A stretch of 64,000 nt of DNA, from positions 276,869 through 340,868 of the forward strand of contig VLTN01000037.1 of the NCBI GenBank assembly GCA_008330645.1, written 5' to 3'. The notes beneath the pieces are model-generated. The model ran no database searches. It was given only the letters and a program-made list of their open reading frames with translations, and had not been told where the DNA came from. Numbering within the stretch: the stretch's first letter is position 1; every line of letters begins with the position of its first letter. Shown here in pieces: positions 21,334 through 31,343 of this stretch. The translations under genes and the position numbers were made by a program. Source of the stretch: Cafeteria roenbergensis. Taxonomy: Eukaryota > Sar > Bigyra > Bicosoecida > Cafeteriaceae.

Positions 21334-22605
21334 TCACGCAGGCTCCAGGGGGGTTGCGCTGGCTGCTGCCGGAGCGGCAGCCGCCCCGTCAAAGGGCTTG
21401 GCCGCCGAGCGGGCGCTCGGGCGGTTGCTCTGCCCGCCGTAGTGTGGGTCAGCGCCCAGCACGCCGTTGCGCAGGAGCGTGACCAGCGCCCAGGCGACCG
21501 CGTGCACGACGATCACCCCGATGGTCGTCAGGACTGCCATGGTCACGGCCCCTGAGAAGTCGGTTGTCCACTTGAGCACTGGGTACACGTTGTACCCCGC
21601 CACGACCACCCAGACGGCGTTGAAGATGGAGTAGCCGATTCCGATGACGAGGGGCAGCCACAGGTGCTGCCAAAGAACGGGCAGCCTTCCTAGCACCGCC
21701 TCAATCACTGCAAACGCCAGACTGCGATCAAGCGCGGCGCGGGAAAAGGGCGGAAGCGGTCAGGCTCCGGAGGACCGGACGATCGCGCCTCGGCAGCCGG
21801 CAGCCGCGCCGCGGCGCGCAGGAGCCGGCGCACCAAGGCTTGCGGGGCTGCGCCGACCGGCAGGCCCCGGGGCGGGTACCCGCGGGCGCGGCGCGAGCCG
21901 GCGCGGCAGCGCGGACGGTGGGAGACAGATTTCGCCCGTTGCGCTGCCTTTCAAGGTGCAACTGGCTCACTAGAGGCCGTGGGCGGACGCGTTCGCGAAC
22001 TGGTCGTACGCCGTCCCGGGCTCGCTGAGGCCGCTGAGGAGCACCCAGTACAGCGCGACGATGATCACTTGCAGAGGGAGCACGGTCTCGAAGGTGATCA
22101 CCGCCCAGCGGCGCAGATCGAGCGAAGCCCAGTCCTCGTCCGCGTCGGCCGTTGCTGCGGCTGCGCCCGCTGCAGCGGGCGCAGCAGGCGCCAGGGCTGT
22201 GCTCTCGTGCACCGAGGTGAGCTCCACACCCCCCGCCGCTCCGTGGGCTGCCGTGGGGTCGCGCTGGAGCGCGAGCTGCGCCTTCCTGCGGCGGCACCAG
22301 TCAACCAGCCCGATCGTGCCGGACAGAACGCCGTGCTGCAACACCAAAAACGCGCCCCACAGCGTGAGGTAGGAAGCCACCCGATCCCAGTCGTTGTCCA
22401 GCGACGCGGACGTGGCTCGCTCGACGAGGACGAACAGGGCCGAGGCCAGCCGCAGCAGCGGGAGCGCAAGGTCCATGCACGACGGGTAGCAAGCTCCCGC
22501 GCGGAAGGCTTCCGTGCGCCGCACCGTGGACCACCCGCAATCAGGCGAGGAGCAGCCGCACACGGAGCGGCCCTCCATGGTCGGGTCGTCTTCTGGGGCC
22601 CTCAT
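21334..22605 (-). CDS. Rolling-stone-like multi-pass membrane protein
   Basis: Exons in coding order are 22605-21971 and 21721-21334, joined in phase 2 (intron 249 nt), giving 340 aa. About six hydrophobic segments are visible: LPLLRLASALFVLV, ASYLTLWGAFLVLQHGVL, VLPLQVIIVALYWVLL, LYLAFAVIEAVLG, HLWLPLVIGIGYSIFNAVWVVVAGY and AVTMAVLTTIGVIVVHAVAWAL. Asn-x-Ala-x-His before the junction and NVYPVLKW after it match the loops of the rolling-stone (FAR-17a/AIG1-like) superfamily. Function in protists is unknown. The N-terminal CGCSSPDCGW could be a small metal or lipidation site (inference). It is divergent from the Sel1 gene across 205 bp. Confidence 0.72.
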
Positions 22606-22810
22606 CGCCGCCCTGAGCTCAGCGCCGGCGCGATGCGGTGGCCGGCGGTGCTTGGCCGCCGTGCGTCAGCGTTGCCTGGCGTGCAGTTTGTGGCTCTGCA
22701 TCGCCGGGGCGCCGCGACTGCGGCGCACCGCTCCCCAGCGCAAGACGCGTGGCGCTGCTTTTGCCCCCGAGCTCAGCCGAACGTGCTGGCTGGCGCTCGA
22801 GTCGCGCGGG

Positions 22811-24115
22811 ATGGCGGCGCGGCGGCTCGCCTGGCTGGTGGCCGCGGCGTTGGCGTGCGCCGGCGCGTCGGCGCAGCCGGGCTGGCTGGGCGCAGACCAC
22901 GAGCAGGGGGCTCTGGACGCCCTCCGGAGCTCGACTGGGCACGGCTCGGCGACGCATGCGTTCATGAGCGACGCCCAGCTTTCTGGGCTGCGCGCGGCGG
23001 CCGAGTCCGGGCAGGCAATGAAGCTGTACCAGCTCTCGCTGCTGTACCTGTACGGCCACGAGGGCGGCGTGAGCGTGTCCCGGGCCCCCGCGACAGCTGC
23101 CTCGCTCATGCGGCGGGCGGCCGAGGCGGGCTATGCCCCTGCGCAGACCGCGCTTGGGTCGATGCTGCTGGACGGCGTTGGCGTGAAGCAGGACCGGCGG
23201 GCCGGGCGGCGCTGGCTGGAAACCGCGGCGGAGGGCGGCGCGCGCTCCGGCGACCCGAACGCCATGTGGCTGCGCGGGGCCGAGAGCCTGCGGTCCGGCG
23301 ACGCTGCCGACGGCGAGAAGTGGCTTCGCCGCGCGCTCGACGCGCGCGCGGGCCACGAAGGCGCCATGTTCGCGCTTGGCCTGTTGTACGAGTACGGCCG
23401 CTCCGCGGGGGGGCTCTCCAAGGAGGCCCAGGCTGCGGAGGCCGTGTCGCTGTACCGCCGCGCGGCGGCGGCCGGCCACGCTGACGCCGCCTACCACCTG
23501 GCGCTGTGCCTGCTGTACGGGCGGGGCGTCCAGCAGAGCATGCCGGAGGCGGCGGGGCTGCTGCAGCGAGCTGCTGGCGAGGGCCACGGCGCCGCGGCCT
23601 TTTGGCTGGGCACAGTGCTGATGCAGGGGCGAGGAGGGGTCGAAGTGGACTACGATCGAAGCAGAGCCCTCTTTGAGCAGGCGGCCGCGTCGGGCGACAA
23701 GCGCGTTGTCGAGCAGGCGAGGCGAGCAGCGGCGGACCTAAAGGACCTGCTCGAGAGGGCACGGTCGCGGCGGCAGGAGGTCATCGGCTGGGTGCGGGCG
23801 GGAGGGGTGGGGCGGGAGACGCGATCGCAGGAGGAGGCGGAAGAGGCTGCCGGCCTCAGGCCCATGGCCGCGCCCGCGACCGCAGACGGGCAGGCTGAGG
23901 CGTCAGCCGCTGGCGAGCTCGAGTGGCACCTCGGCCCCGATGCCGCGGCGGAACGGAGCCGGAGGCGGGAGGCCTCCGCGGCGAAACGCCGGAAGCTGGG
24001 GGACGCGCTCGCCCGCGCCAGGGCGGAGGAGAGGGGTCGCTTGGGCATCCCGCCGCAGCCGCACGGCAGGAACCGGGCTGGCGAGCTGTTCCCCTCGACG
24101 AGCGAGCGCGATTGA
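22811..24115 (+). CDS. Secreted/ER Sel1-repeat protein
   Basis: Single exon, 434 aa from ATG 22811. The start is chosen because it gives a clear signal peptide (RRLAWLVAAALACAGASA) with a likely cut after ASA. Sel1-like repeats of about 36 residues follow from about residue 60 to 300. Examples are AAESGQAMKLYQLSLLYLYG, AAEAGYAPAQTALGSMLLDG, AAAAGHADAAYHLALCLLYG and AAGEGHGAAAFWLGTVLMQG. The C-terminal 120 residues are a charged coiled coil with basic patches (RSRRREASAAKRRK). Repeat type plus signal peptide recalls SEL1L/HRD3, the ER-associated degradation adaptor. No membrane anchor or KDEL is visible, so that role is inference. Confidence 0.85.
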   Translation: MAARRLAWLVAAALACAGASAQPGWLGADHEQGALDALRSSTGHGSATHAFMSDAQLSGLRAAAESGQAMKLYQLSLLYLYGHEGGVSVSRAPATAASLMRRAAEAGYAPAQTALGSMLLDGVGVKQDRRAGRRWLETAAEGGARSGDPNAMWLRGAESLRSGDAADGEKWLRRALDARAGHEGAMFALGLLYEYGRSAGGLSKEAQAAEAVSLYRRAAAAGHADAAYHLALCLLYGRGVQQSMPEAAGLLQRAAGEGHGAAAFWLGTVLMQGRGGVEVDYDRSRALFEQAAASGDKRVVEQARRAAADLKDLLERARSRRQEVIGWVRAGGVGRETRSQEEAEEAAGLRPMAAPATADGQAEASAAGELEWHLGPDAAAERSRRREASAAKRRKLGDALARARAEERGRLGIPPQPHGRNRAGELFPSTSERD

Positions 24116-24375
24116 GGGTGTCGTCGCGGGAGTGACTCTGAACCGCCTTCCCCGCGCGCGGCGGCTGCTCGAACCGCGGCAGCTCCGAGCGCACTCTGTT
24201 AGAGCGGCAGGCGCCCAACACACACGCACCACGGCCCCTGAGCACGCCTCACCACACCTCAGCCCCGCTCCCTCACACCCCCAGCCCGCGGCTGCCTGCG
24301 CGCTGCCAGCTGCGCGCGCCGTCGTGCGCAATTGGGGCAAGCGAGCGCACCCCCTCTCAAGGCCATGCCGCCCGC

Positions 24376-27360
24376 TCACCGGTCCGACGAGGACAGCCTC
24401 GCTAGGCGCGTGGCCTCCCGCTGCCGCAGCTCGGCCTGCTCCTGCCGAAGCAGCTCCAGCCGCCGCCCGGCCATGGCAAGCTCGGCTCCCAGGGTGGTCC
24501 CTGCCTTCCTCGCGCGCTCCGACTGCTCCCGCTGGTCCGCGAGCTCTGCGCGGAGACGGCGCCGCTTCGACTCCCAGGCCGCCGCCTCGGCGGCCGCCTC
24601 CTCCTCGGCCTCCCGAAGGGCCGCCTGCGCCTCGTCCCTCCGCGCCTCGGCCTGACGAACCATGGCCAACGCCTGGTCCACAGTGAGCGGGTCCTTGCCG
24701 GGCGTCGCAGCCGCGCCCGCCCTCGTCCTCACCGCGTCCACCAGCTCTGCCAGCCTCTCTGCCTCTGCGGCAGGGGCTCGGCCCGCGGCCTCCCACGCGG
24801 CCACGTCTGCCGCCACCAGCTTGCAGGCCGCCTTCAGGTCCACCAGCCGTGCCCGCAGCGCGGTCTCGGACCGACACTCGGCGTAGTCGGGAGGCGCCGG
24901 GACGTCCTCGGCAGAGAGCCAGCGGGGCACGGGGGGCAAGTGCTGGCTTCCGTGAGATTCGTCGCGCGTCGCAGGCCTGTCCCGCGGCGCCTCGTCGCCG
25001 GCACTTCGGCAAAGCCGGTGGGCGTCGGGTGGCGTGTCCCGGGGTCGTGCTCCTGCCAGCGCAAGCGCGGGCGCAAACACGGCGAGAGAGGCCACCGTCG
25101 CCTCGTTGGCAGCCACCGCCGCCACCAGGGCCCTCCGCTTCGCGGCGGTGTCGAGCTCCGTCTGCCTGGTGCGCCTCAGCAGAGCCAGGCCCGTGTCCCG
25201 GGATTCCGTGTCGTCGGGACAGCCGCTCAGCTCCGCCCGCCTGCGCTCCCGCTCCGCTGCCTCCTCCTCCTGCCGCTCGGCGGCGGCGATGGCGTCTGCC
25301 CACTCGGCGTCGGCGTTCGACTGCCGCGTCACGGCCTGACGGTCCTGGGCGCTCCGCCCCTCTCTCTCCTGCCTGGCCCTCCGGTGCAGCCGGCGCCTGG
25401 CGGCCTCTGTGCCCCAGCCTGGCGGGTGCAGCTCCAGCCTGCGGGCCCGCCACGGCTCCGGCGCCACGTACTCCATCGCCGCTCGAGGGTTCCAGCTTGG
25501 GGGCCTGTACGGGTCACCCGGGGGGCGAAGCCCGAGGCGGCGCCGTCGCTCCTCCTCCCGCGCTCTGGAGGCCGTGGCGACGTCGACGTCATCACCCCAG
25601 CTCTGCCGCGCGCCCTCGCCACCAGCACCAGCACCGGCCACGGCGCGAGCACCAGCAGGGGCAGGCGAGCCGGGACCAGCCAGCCGGGAGCGGGCCCCCG
25701 ACGGGCCCCTGCCCCCCCTGGCCAGCTCTGCGGCCTCCCTGTCCTCCTCGTCCGACGATGCCCCAGCCAGCGCCTCCACCCCACCTTCCCCCTCTGGACC
25801 GGCCCGGGCGTCACTGCGGGCGGCGGCCAGCTGCACCTCCTGCCGCGTCTCTCGGAGGAACGAGTCGTCGCTCGAGCTGGCGTCTGCCGCGAGCTCCCAG
25901 GCGGGTCCCGCGTCCGACCCGGCGGAGCGCCGACCGGGGGACGCGCGCCGGGCCCCGCTCGCTGCCACAGGCTCGCGACCCGGGGAGGACCCTTCGCTGC
26001 GAGCGGGGGAGAGAGGCGATCGCTGCGGGGGACGGCTGTCCGCGCGGGGATCGGCGCCTGCTCGGCGAGGCAGCGAAGCAGCGAGGGGCAGAGCGGCGTC
26101 GCCGGCCGTGGGGGAAGAGGCTCCTGAGCCAGGCGGGGGCGGGGGCAGCTCGGGCTCTGCCGACTGTGTTCTGTGGAGCTGCGGGGAGGGCTCTGGCCCG
26201 AGGGCGATGCCGCAGCGGGCAGCGGGGCAGCCCGGCTCGCAGCGGGGCCCCACGTCGTCGGGGAGCATGATCCAGGCCCCGCGGCCCACGTCCACAACGA
26301 GAGCCTCGCCCTCCGATGAGAGGCACAGGGCAGCCGGCCTGACCATGGCCTCGGCCTCCGTGTCCCCGGCGCGCTCGATGATCCACAGCACAGCGGAGGC
26401 CGGCCCGCAGAGCGGCCAGGCCTGCAGCCTCGCATTCCCGGCGTCGCACGCCACCAGCACGGCGTCCTCGGCTCGGCAGGGCTCCCGTAGGCGTGACTTG
26501 GCCCCCTCGGCCTGTTGGTCGGGAGCAAAGGCGCCCGGCTGCCACACGGCCACCCCCAGCGGGTGCACCATTTCGCCGTCGCCGCGGCCGGGCCTGCCCA
26601 CCCGCCACGCCTCTCCCAGCCTCACGGGCTCTCGCCCAGGCACCAGCAGACTGTCCCCGATGACAAAGACGGCCACGCTGTGCGCGCCCGTGTCTGCCAC
26701 GGCCGCGAGGAGCAGGGGGGCGTGGCCGGGGTCCGCCGCCTGCGCCCTCACCAGGGCCACGGCGCTAGGGTCCTCCAGCCCCACCAGCTCCGCCACCACG
26801 GTCATGGCGCCCAACCCCGAGTGCACTGCCTCTGCGTGCACCGCCGCTGCCACGTGGGCTCCCCCCTCTGTGGTCGCCCCGATCCTCAGCGCCTCGACGA
26901 GCTGCGGCACCGTCGGCAGCAGCACCAGGCAGCTGTGGCGCCCTGCATCGGCCACAATCACGGCGCCCGATGCGTAATCGACTGCGAGCCCTCTGGGGGA
27001 GCGCAGGCCGATCCCCGGGTGCCCGTCGGCGCCCGCTGCGCCTGCCTCCGCAAGCAGCACCATCGGCTCCGCCAGCGTGGGGTCTGGGCAGTGCATCACG
27101 CACACGCGCGCATTGGCCGCATCGCTCAGCACAGCGATCGAGTCGTCGGTGCCGCAAAAGGTGATGCCTGTCCATTGCGGCGGCCGGCCCTTGTGCGGCT
27201 CGCCGTCCGCCGTTGCGTGCAGCTCAACAGCCGCAAGGATGCCGCCGTCCGCGTCGTACGCGCGCACCACTGCGGTCCCGTCCACCACCACGACAACGTC
27301 GTCATTTGCGCACGCCGCCCCGACAGGGCTCGGGCCCTCGTCCCACACGAGCTGCGACAT
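24376..27360 (-). CDS. NHL/beta-propeller-like protein with C-terminal coiled coil
   Basis: Single exon, 994 aa. Residues 1 to about 370 show repeating strands with the NHL signature. Examples are GLRSPRGLAVDYASGAVIVADAGRH, ALVRAQAADPG...LLLAAVADTGAHSVAVF, MVHPLGVAVWQPG and VLVACDAGNARLQAWPL. This suggests a six-bladed propeller for protein or RNA contacts. Residues about 380-650 are disordered and Pro/Ser/Arg rich. Residues about 650-990 form long charged helices (EEAAERERRRAEL, EEEAAAEAAAWESKRRRLRAEL), a coiled coil. No signal peptide, RING or B-box is present, so it is not a TRIM protein. The exact function is unknown. It is divergent from DMC1. Confidence 0.75.
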   Translation of the reverse strand: MSQLVWDEGPSPVGAACANDDVVVVVDGTAVVRAYDADGGILAAVELHATADGEPHKGRPPQWTGITFCGTDDSIAVLSDAANARVCVMHCPDPTLAEPMVLLAEAGAAGADGHPGIGLRSPRGLAVDYASGAVIVADAGRHSCLVLLPTVPQLVEALRIGATTEGGAHVAAAVHAEAVHSGLGAMTVVAELVGLEDPSAVALVRAQAADPGHAPLLLAAVADTGAHSVAVFVIGDSLLVPGREPVRLGEAWRVGRPGRGDGEMVHPLGVAVWQPGAFAPDQQAEGAKSRLREPCRAEDAVLVACDAGNARLQAWPLCGPASAVLWIIERAGDTEAEAMVRPAALCLSSEGEALVVDVGRGAWIMLPDDVGPRCEPGCPAARCGIALGPEPSPQLHRTQSAEPELPPPPPGSGASSPTAGDAALPLAASLPRRAGADPRADSRPPQRSPLSPARSEGSSPGREPVAASGARRASPGRRSAGSDAGPAWELAADASSSDDSFLRETRQEVQLAAARSDARAGPEGEGGVEALAGASSDEEDREAAELARGGRGPSGARSRLAGPGSPAPAGARAVAGAGAGGEGARQSWGDDVDVATASRAREEERRRRLGLRPPGDPYRPPSWNPRAAMEYVAPEPWRARRLELHPPGWGTEAARRRLHRRARQEREGRSAQDRQAVTRQSNADAEWADAIAAAERQEEEAAERERRRAELSGCPDDTESRDTGLALLRRTRQTELDTAAKRRALVAAVAANEATVASLAVFAPALALAGARPRDTPPDAHRLCRSAGDEAPRDRPATRDESHGSQHLPPVPRWLSAEDVPAPPDYAECRSETALRARLVDLKAACKLVAADVAAWEAAGRAPAAEAERLAELVDAVRTRAGAAATPGKDPLTVDQALAMVRQAEARRDEAQAALREAEEEAAAEAAAWESKRRRLRAELADQREQSERARKAGTTLGAELAMAGRRLELLRQEQAELRQREATRLARLSSSDR

Positions 27361-27989
27361 GGCGCTCTTGACGCCTCGTCAGTGCCGGCCCCGCGCTGCT
27401 CCAGGGATGGCGACAGCCGGGCGCCAGCTTGGAGCCACGAACGCTCTTCGGTGCGGTTTGAGCACTGGGGCCGAGGGGGGGTGCAGCCCAGTGGCCGTGC
27501 TTGGGCTGTTTTCGTCGTGCCCTCCGTCGACAACTCGATGTCGCTGCCGTTGGCAGTTGCCGCTCTGCACCGCGCGTGCTTTGCTCGTGAGCAGTTGACG
27601 GTCTGCGGGATTGCCCACGAATGATATTGCAACGCTGGTTGCTGAGCTTTTTCGCGGGGCTGGCAGAACTCTGGGCCGGGCAGCCGGTGTCGGCAGGAGC
27701 GCAAGGCTGCGCCGACGCCAGCTGGGGCTTGGGTCGCTGGACAGAGCCAACACGGCGTCCAGCCCGCGGTCTGGTTGTAACCGGGCGCACTCTGGCGCTG
27801 CAGCAACCTTGATGGCATCAGCTGCGGTGGACATTGCGCACGGGTGAGCGCTGCGCTCGCTACCCACACCGCATACACGCACACCCCGAGCGAGCGCGCG
27901 TTTTGTGCATGGAATGCGACCGGAATCCGGCAGCGCTCGCGATGGCCTCTCCTCGGCCACACTGGTCTCGCAGAGGCACCGCGGCAGCC
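27361..27989. other. Divergent intergenic region upstream of DMC1
   Basis: 629 bp between the NHL-like gene and DMC1 starts. It is less GC-rich than the coding DNA. Open frames here are short or lack protein character, and no repeat stands out. It probably holds both promoters. An untranslated first exon of DMC1 is possible (a CGCAG acceptor-like site lies at about 27969-27973), but nothing supports it strongly. Confidence 0.4.
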
Positions 27990-29396
27990 ATGCGCGAAGG
28001 AAGCTTGCCCTCTGAGGTTATCTCCATCCAGCAAATTCAGGCGCTCGGCGTTAATGCCGCGGACATCAAAAAGCTGACCGACACGTGAGTCGGGCAACTG
28101 CCCGCGCCAGGACGCCGGAGCAAAGCAGTCTCTGCCATCGATTGCTTTGGCTCCCGGCAAGGCCCGCAGTCGGGGTGCCGTCTTTTTCCCACCCATTACT
28201 GCTGCCAACCTGCCGACGCCCACTCAGCTGTGCCTTTGCCTGTGGCCGTGTCCGCTGACAAACTGGCGCAGTGGCATCCACACGATTGGCCAGCTGCTCC
28301 AAATGCCAGTCCGCAAGCTGCTCCTGGTCAAGGGATTGAGCGAAGCAAAGGTAGAAAAGATCCGGGAGGCTGCCAAGAAGCTGGGGGGCGAGAAGGGTTC
28401 CTTCCGCTCCGCGATTGACGTGCTGCGGGCGGACGAGTCGCGAATCCGCATCACGACCGGCTCCAAGGAGCTCGACGCAGTCCTTGGCGGCGGCATTGAG
28501 ACAGGGAGCCTCACTGAGGTCTTTGGCGAGTTCCGTACCGGCAAAACGCAGCTGTGCCACACGCTCTCCGTGACCTCCCAGCTTGACGCGGAGCAGGGCG
28601 GCGGAATGGGTCGCGTCATCGTCATTGACACCGAGGGGTCCTAGTGAGCTTGAGTGGCCAGGCCGCCTGCTTTGCCCGCCCCGCCTGCGCTTGCAGCACA
28701 GGCGCACTTGCCTGATAGTTTGGACACTCGCCCGGATGCCCCGACGCCCCTCGCAGCCGTCCAGAGCGCGTGGCAAAAATCGCCGAAGCGAGGTTCGGGC
28801 TTGACCCAACCTCCGTTCTGGACAACATTCGCGTGGCACGCATCTACAATGTGGACGACCAGATCGACAGCAACTTTGCCATCGCCGCGATGCTTGCGGA
28901 GGAAGAAGGTGCGTCTTGAACTGCCAAGATGTTAGAGTAACAACAGAGCCGCGTGCATTGAGAGCGCACACTTCACCCCCCCGCTCTACGCTGCTGCGTC
29001 GGCCTGACGCGCTGGTACGCAGAACCGACCCGCCTCATAATCGTGGACTCGGTAATGAACCTGTTCCGTACTGACTACTGCGGCCGCGGAGAGCTGGCGG
29101 AGCGGCAGCAGCGTCTCAACCAGTACCTGGGGGGGCTGAAGAAGATCGCAGAGGAGTTTGCAGTCGCAGTTGTGCTGGTGAACCAAGTCACGGCGAACCC
29201 TGACTCCACGTTCGCTGGTGCCGACGCTAAGAAACCCATCGGGGGGCACGTGCTCGCCCACGCATCGACTGTCCGGGTGTATCTGCGCAAGGGGAAGGGG
29301 GAGCAGCGCATCGCCAAGATTTACGACAGCCCCACGATGCCGGAGGCGGACGCCGTTTTCGCGCTGGCCGAGGGCGGCGTTGTCGACGCGGAGTGA
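27990..29396 (+). CDS. DMC1: DMC1-type meiotic RecA recombinase
   Basis: Strand-exchange ATPase that pairs homologous chromosomes in meiosis. Exons 27990-28084, 28272-28643, 28757-28908 and 29023-29396 give 330 aa. The N-terminal helix-hairpin-helix region reads [13 protein letters not shown] / [11 protein letters not shown] and [18 protein letters not shown], close to DMC1. Walker A is GEFRTGKT at 117-124. Walker B strands are VIVIDTEG and [11 protein letters not shown]-type [11 protein letters not shown] and [31 protein letters not shown] follow. GELAERQQ and [11 protein letters not shown] favour DMC1 over RAD51, though some segments (TEGS-RPERV) look RAD51-like. Intron 3 has a GTGCGT donor. 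The start at 27990 is the nearest ATG to the conserved region. It implies that the organism has, or had, a meiotic cycle. Confidence 0.9.
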
Positions 29397-29533
29397 TGCC
29401 CAGCTGTGCGTGGCTGCTGCTGTTGCCCTGGCGCTGGCCGCCTTGCACCGACCTTCGTGTCTGAAGCTCTGCAGTGTCCTGCGCGCTCTGTCTTGTGGAG
29501 CCTCTGGGCCTTGTTTGCACACACATCGTCGAA

Positions 29534-31159
29534 TCACATCAGGCACAAGCCTGGGGCGCGCGGCACCGGGATGGCCTCGCGGATGTTCTTGATGCCCGTC
29601 ACGAACTGCACGAGCCGCTCGAAGCCGATGCCGTAGCCGGCGTGCGGCGTGGAGCCATAGCGCCGCAGGTCCACGTACCACTCGAGCGGACCAGCCTTGC
29701 CCTCGGCATCGATGAGGCCATGTGTCTCCATCGCGGCGATGAGGTTCGAGAGCCGGTGCTCACGCGCGCTTCCGCCAGCAAGCTCGCCCACTCCGGGCAC
29801 AAGCAGGTCAAAAGCCTCAACCACCGGGCCGCTCTCGTCTTCCAGCGGGTCGGCTTGAAGCATGTAGAACGGCTTCAAGCTCCTGGGGAACCTGGTGACG
29901 AAGACAGGCCGGTCTGCGTGCTGTGCGCAAATCCACTTTTCCTGCTCCGAGCTGAGGTCGTCGCCCCATTGGACGGCGTCGACGGCCTCCCCATCCTTGC
30001 CGGCAGGTGCCTCGCCCCGCGCGTGCGCCTCCTGCAGCATCTCAACCACACGCGAGTACGACACACGAGCGTACGGCGCAGGGTCTGCGGCGGCGCTCCT
30101 GCGCGCCGCTGCTTCCCCGAAGGCCTGGTCAAGGACGGCCAGGTCTCCGGCGTTGCGCTCCTCCGCCGCCGCCACCGCCGCGCGCACCACTGCCTCCGCG
30201 GAGTCCATCGCCTCCGCAGCACCGGCGAAGCTCAGCTCGGGCTCAATCATCCAGAACTCGGCCAAGTGCCTGGCAGTGTTGCTGTTCTCCGCGCGAAAGG
30301 TCGGGCCGAACGTGTACACGCGGCCCAGCGCCGCCGCGAACGCCTCCGCCTGAAGCTGCCCTGACACCGTTAGGTGAGCCTCGGTGCCGAAGAAGCCAGC
30401 ACCGGTGGCGCCGGCGGCGGCAGAGCCGTCTGCGGCCTCGGCCGCGATGCCGCCGCCGCCGCCGCCGCCGCCGCCGCTCGAGGCCCGGAGCTCAGCCGCC
30501 GGGAGTACGCGGAACGTCTCACCCGCACCCTCGCAGTCGGACCCGGTGATGATCGGGGTGTGCACCTGCGTGCAGCCCTGCGAGTCCAGCGACGCGGACA
30601 CCGCACCAGACAGGGTGTGGCGCACTCGGAGCGCCGAGCCCATGGTCGCAGTGCGGCCGCGTAGGTGCACCACGTCGCGCAGGAACTCGAACGAGTGCTC
30701 CTTCTTCTGCAGCGGGTACGTCTCCGCGTCGGCGCCCCCCAGCAGCTCGATGGCAGAGGCGCTGTCCTCCGCACAGTGCAACTCCTTCTCTGGGAGGCGC
30801 ATGTGCTGCTGCAGGGAGCCAGTGACGGCCACTGCAGACCCCGTTGTCACGGACGAGTCCACGCGGCCTGGGAAGACGACCTGCAGCGTCTCGGCGCAGC
30901 TGCCGTCGGAGAGCGACAAGAAGGACCATTTCTTCTGCCGGCGCACCGACCGCACCCACCCGCGGACTGTGACCGGCGCATCGGAAGATCCACAGACACG
31001 CGCGTCCACGACGCGCATCGTGCTCAGGAGGCGCGCCCTGCTGGCCGCGCCGGGGGCGGCTGCAGCTGCCGGCCGAGGGCGCTGAAGCAGAGCAAGCCCG
31101 CGCCGGCCGCTTCGGGCCCGCAGAGAGGCAGCCGCCGCTCGGAGCGCAGCGGCCCTCAT
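29534..31159 (-). CDS. NARS2: Asparaginyl-tRNA synthetase, probably mitochondrial
   Basis: Class II synthetase charging tRNA-Asn. Single exon, 541 aa from ATG 31159. The leader (MRAAALRAAAASLRARSGRRG) is Arg/Ala rich without acids, typical of mitochondrial import. It is followed by the OB-fold anticodon-binding domain (VTVRGWVRSVRRQKKWSFLSL). Catalytic motifs are FRAENSNTARHLAEFWMIEPEL (motif 2) and GYGIGFERLVQF (motif 3), with YVDLRRYGSTPH between them. AEFWMIEPE separates AsnRS from AspRS. A poly-Gly insert plus Ala-rich loop (about residues 235-265) interrupts the catalytic domain after GAGETFRV. It is divergent from IPI3 across 184 bp. Confidence 0.95.
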   Translation of the reverse strand: MRAAALRAAAASLRARSGRRGLALLQRPRPAAAAAPGAASRARLLSTMRVVDARVCGSSDAPVTVRGWVRSVRRQKKWSFLSLSDGSCAETLQVVFPGRVDSSVTTGSAVAVTGSLQQHMRLPEKELHCAEDSASAIELLGGADAETYPLQKKEHSFEFLRDVVHLRGRTATMGSALRVRHTLSGAVSASLDSQGCTQVHTPIITGSDCEGAGETFRVLPAAELRASSGGGGGGGGGIAAEAADGSAAAGATGAGFFGTEAHLTVSGQLQAEAFAAALGRVYTFGPTFRAENSNTARHLAEFWMIEPELSFAGAAEAMDSAEAVVRAAVAAAEERNAGDLAVLDQAFGEAAARRSAAADPAPYARVSYSRVVEMLQEAHARGEAPAGKDGEAVDAVQWGDDLSSEQEKWICAQHADRPVFVTRFPRSLKPFYMLQADPLEDESGPVVEAFDLLVPGVGELAGGSAREHRLSNLIAAMETHGLIDAEGKAGPLEWYVDLRRYGSTPHAGYGIGFERLVQFVTGIKNIREAIPVPRAPGLCLM

Positions 31160-31343
31160 GGCTGGCAGCGGTATCGCGGCGGCGGAGGCAGGGAGAGGGG
31201 GCGACGGCGGGCCCAGGCCAGGGGTGCCTCTCGCCGGTGGTTGCAAAAGGACTCAGTCGCAAGTGGCGGCAGAGCCCGAGCACGAAGCGGCCACGTCGGG
31301 CGCACTCAGGCAGCACAGCTGCCGCATCGAAGGCTTCGCGGCG

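Noticed and set aside
18539-21442. 967-codon plus-strand frame opposite the unknown 1074-aa gene
   Set aside because: Composition (Gly/Arg/His) is typical of antisense shadows, and the start is not in a plausible context. The minus-strand reading has normal protein composition.
27379-27960. 194-codon minus frame between the NHL-like gene and DMC1
   Set aside because: Low protein character, no motifs, and it lies in a divergent promoter interval.
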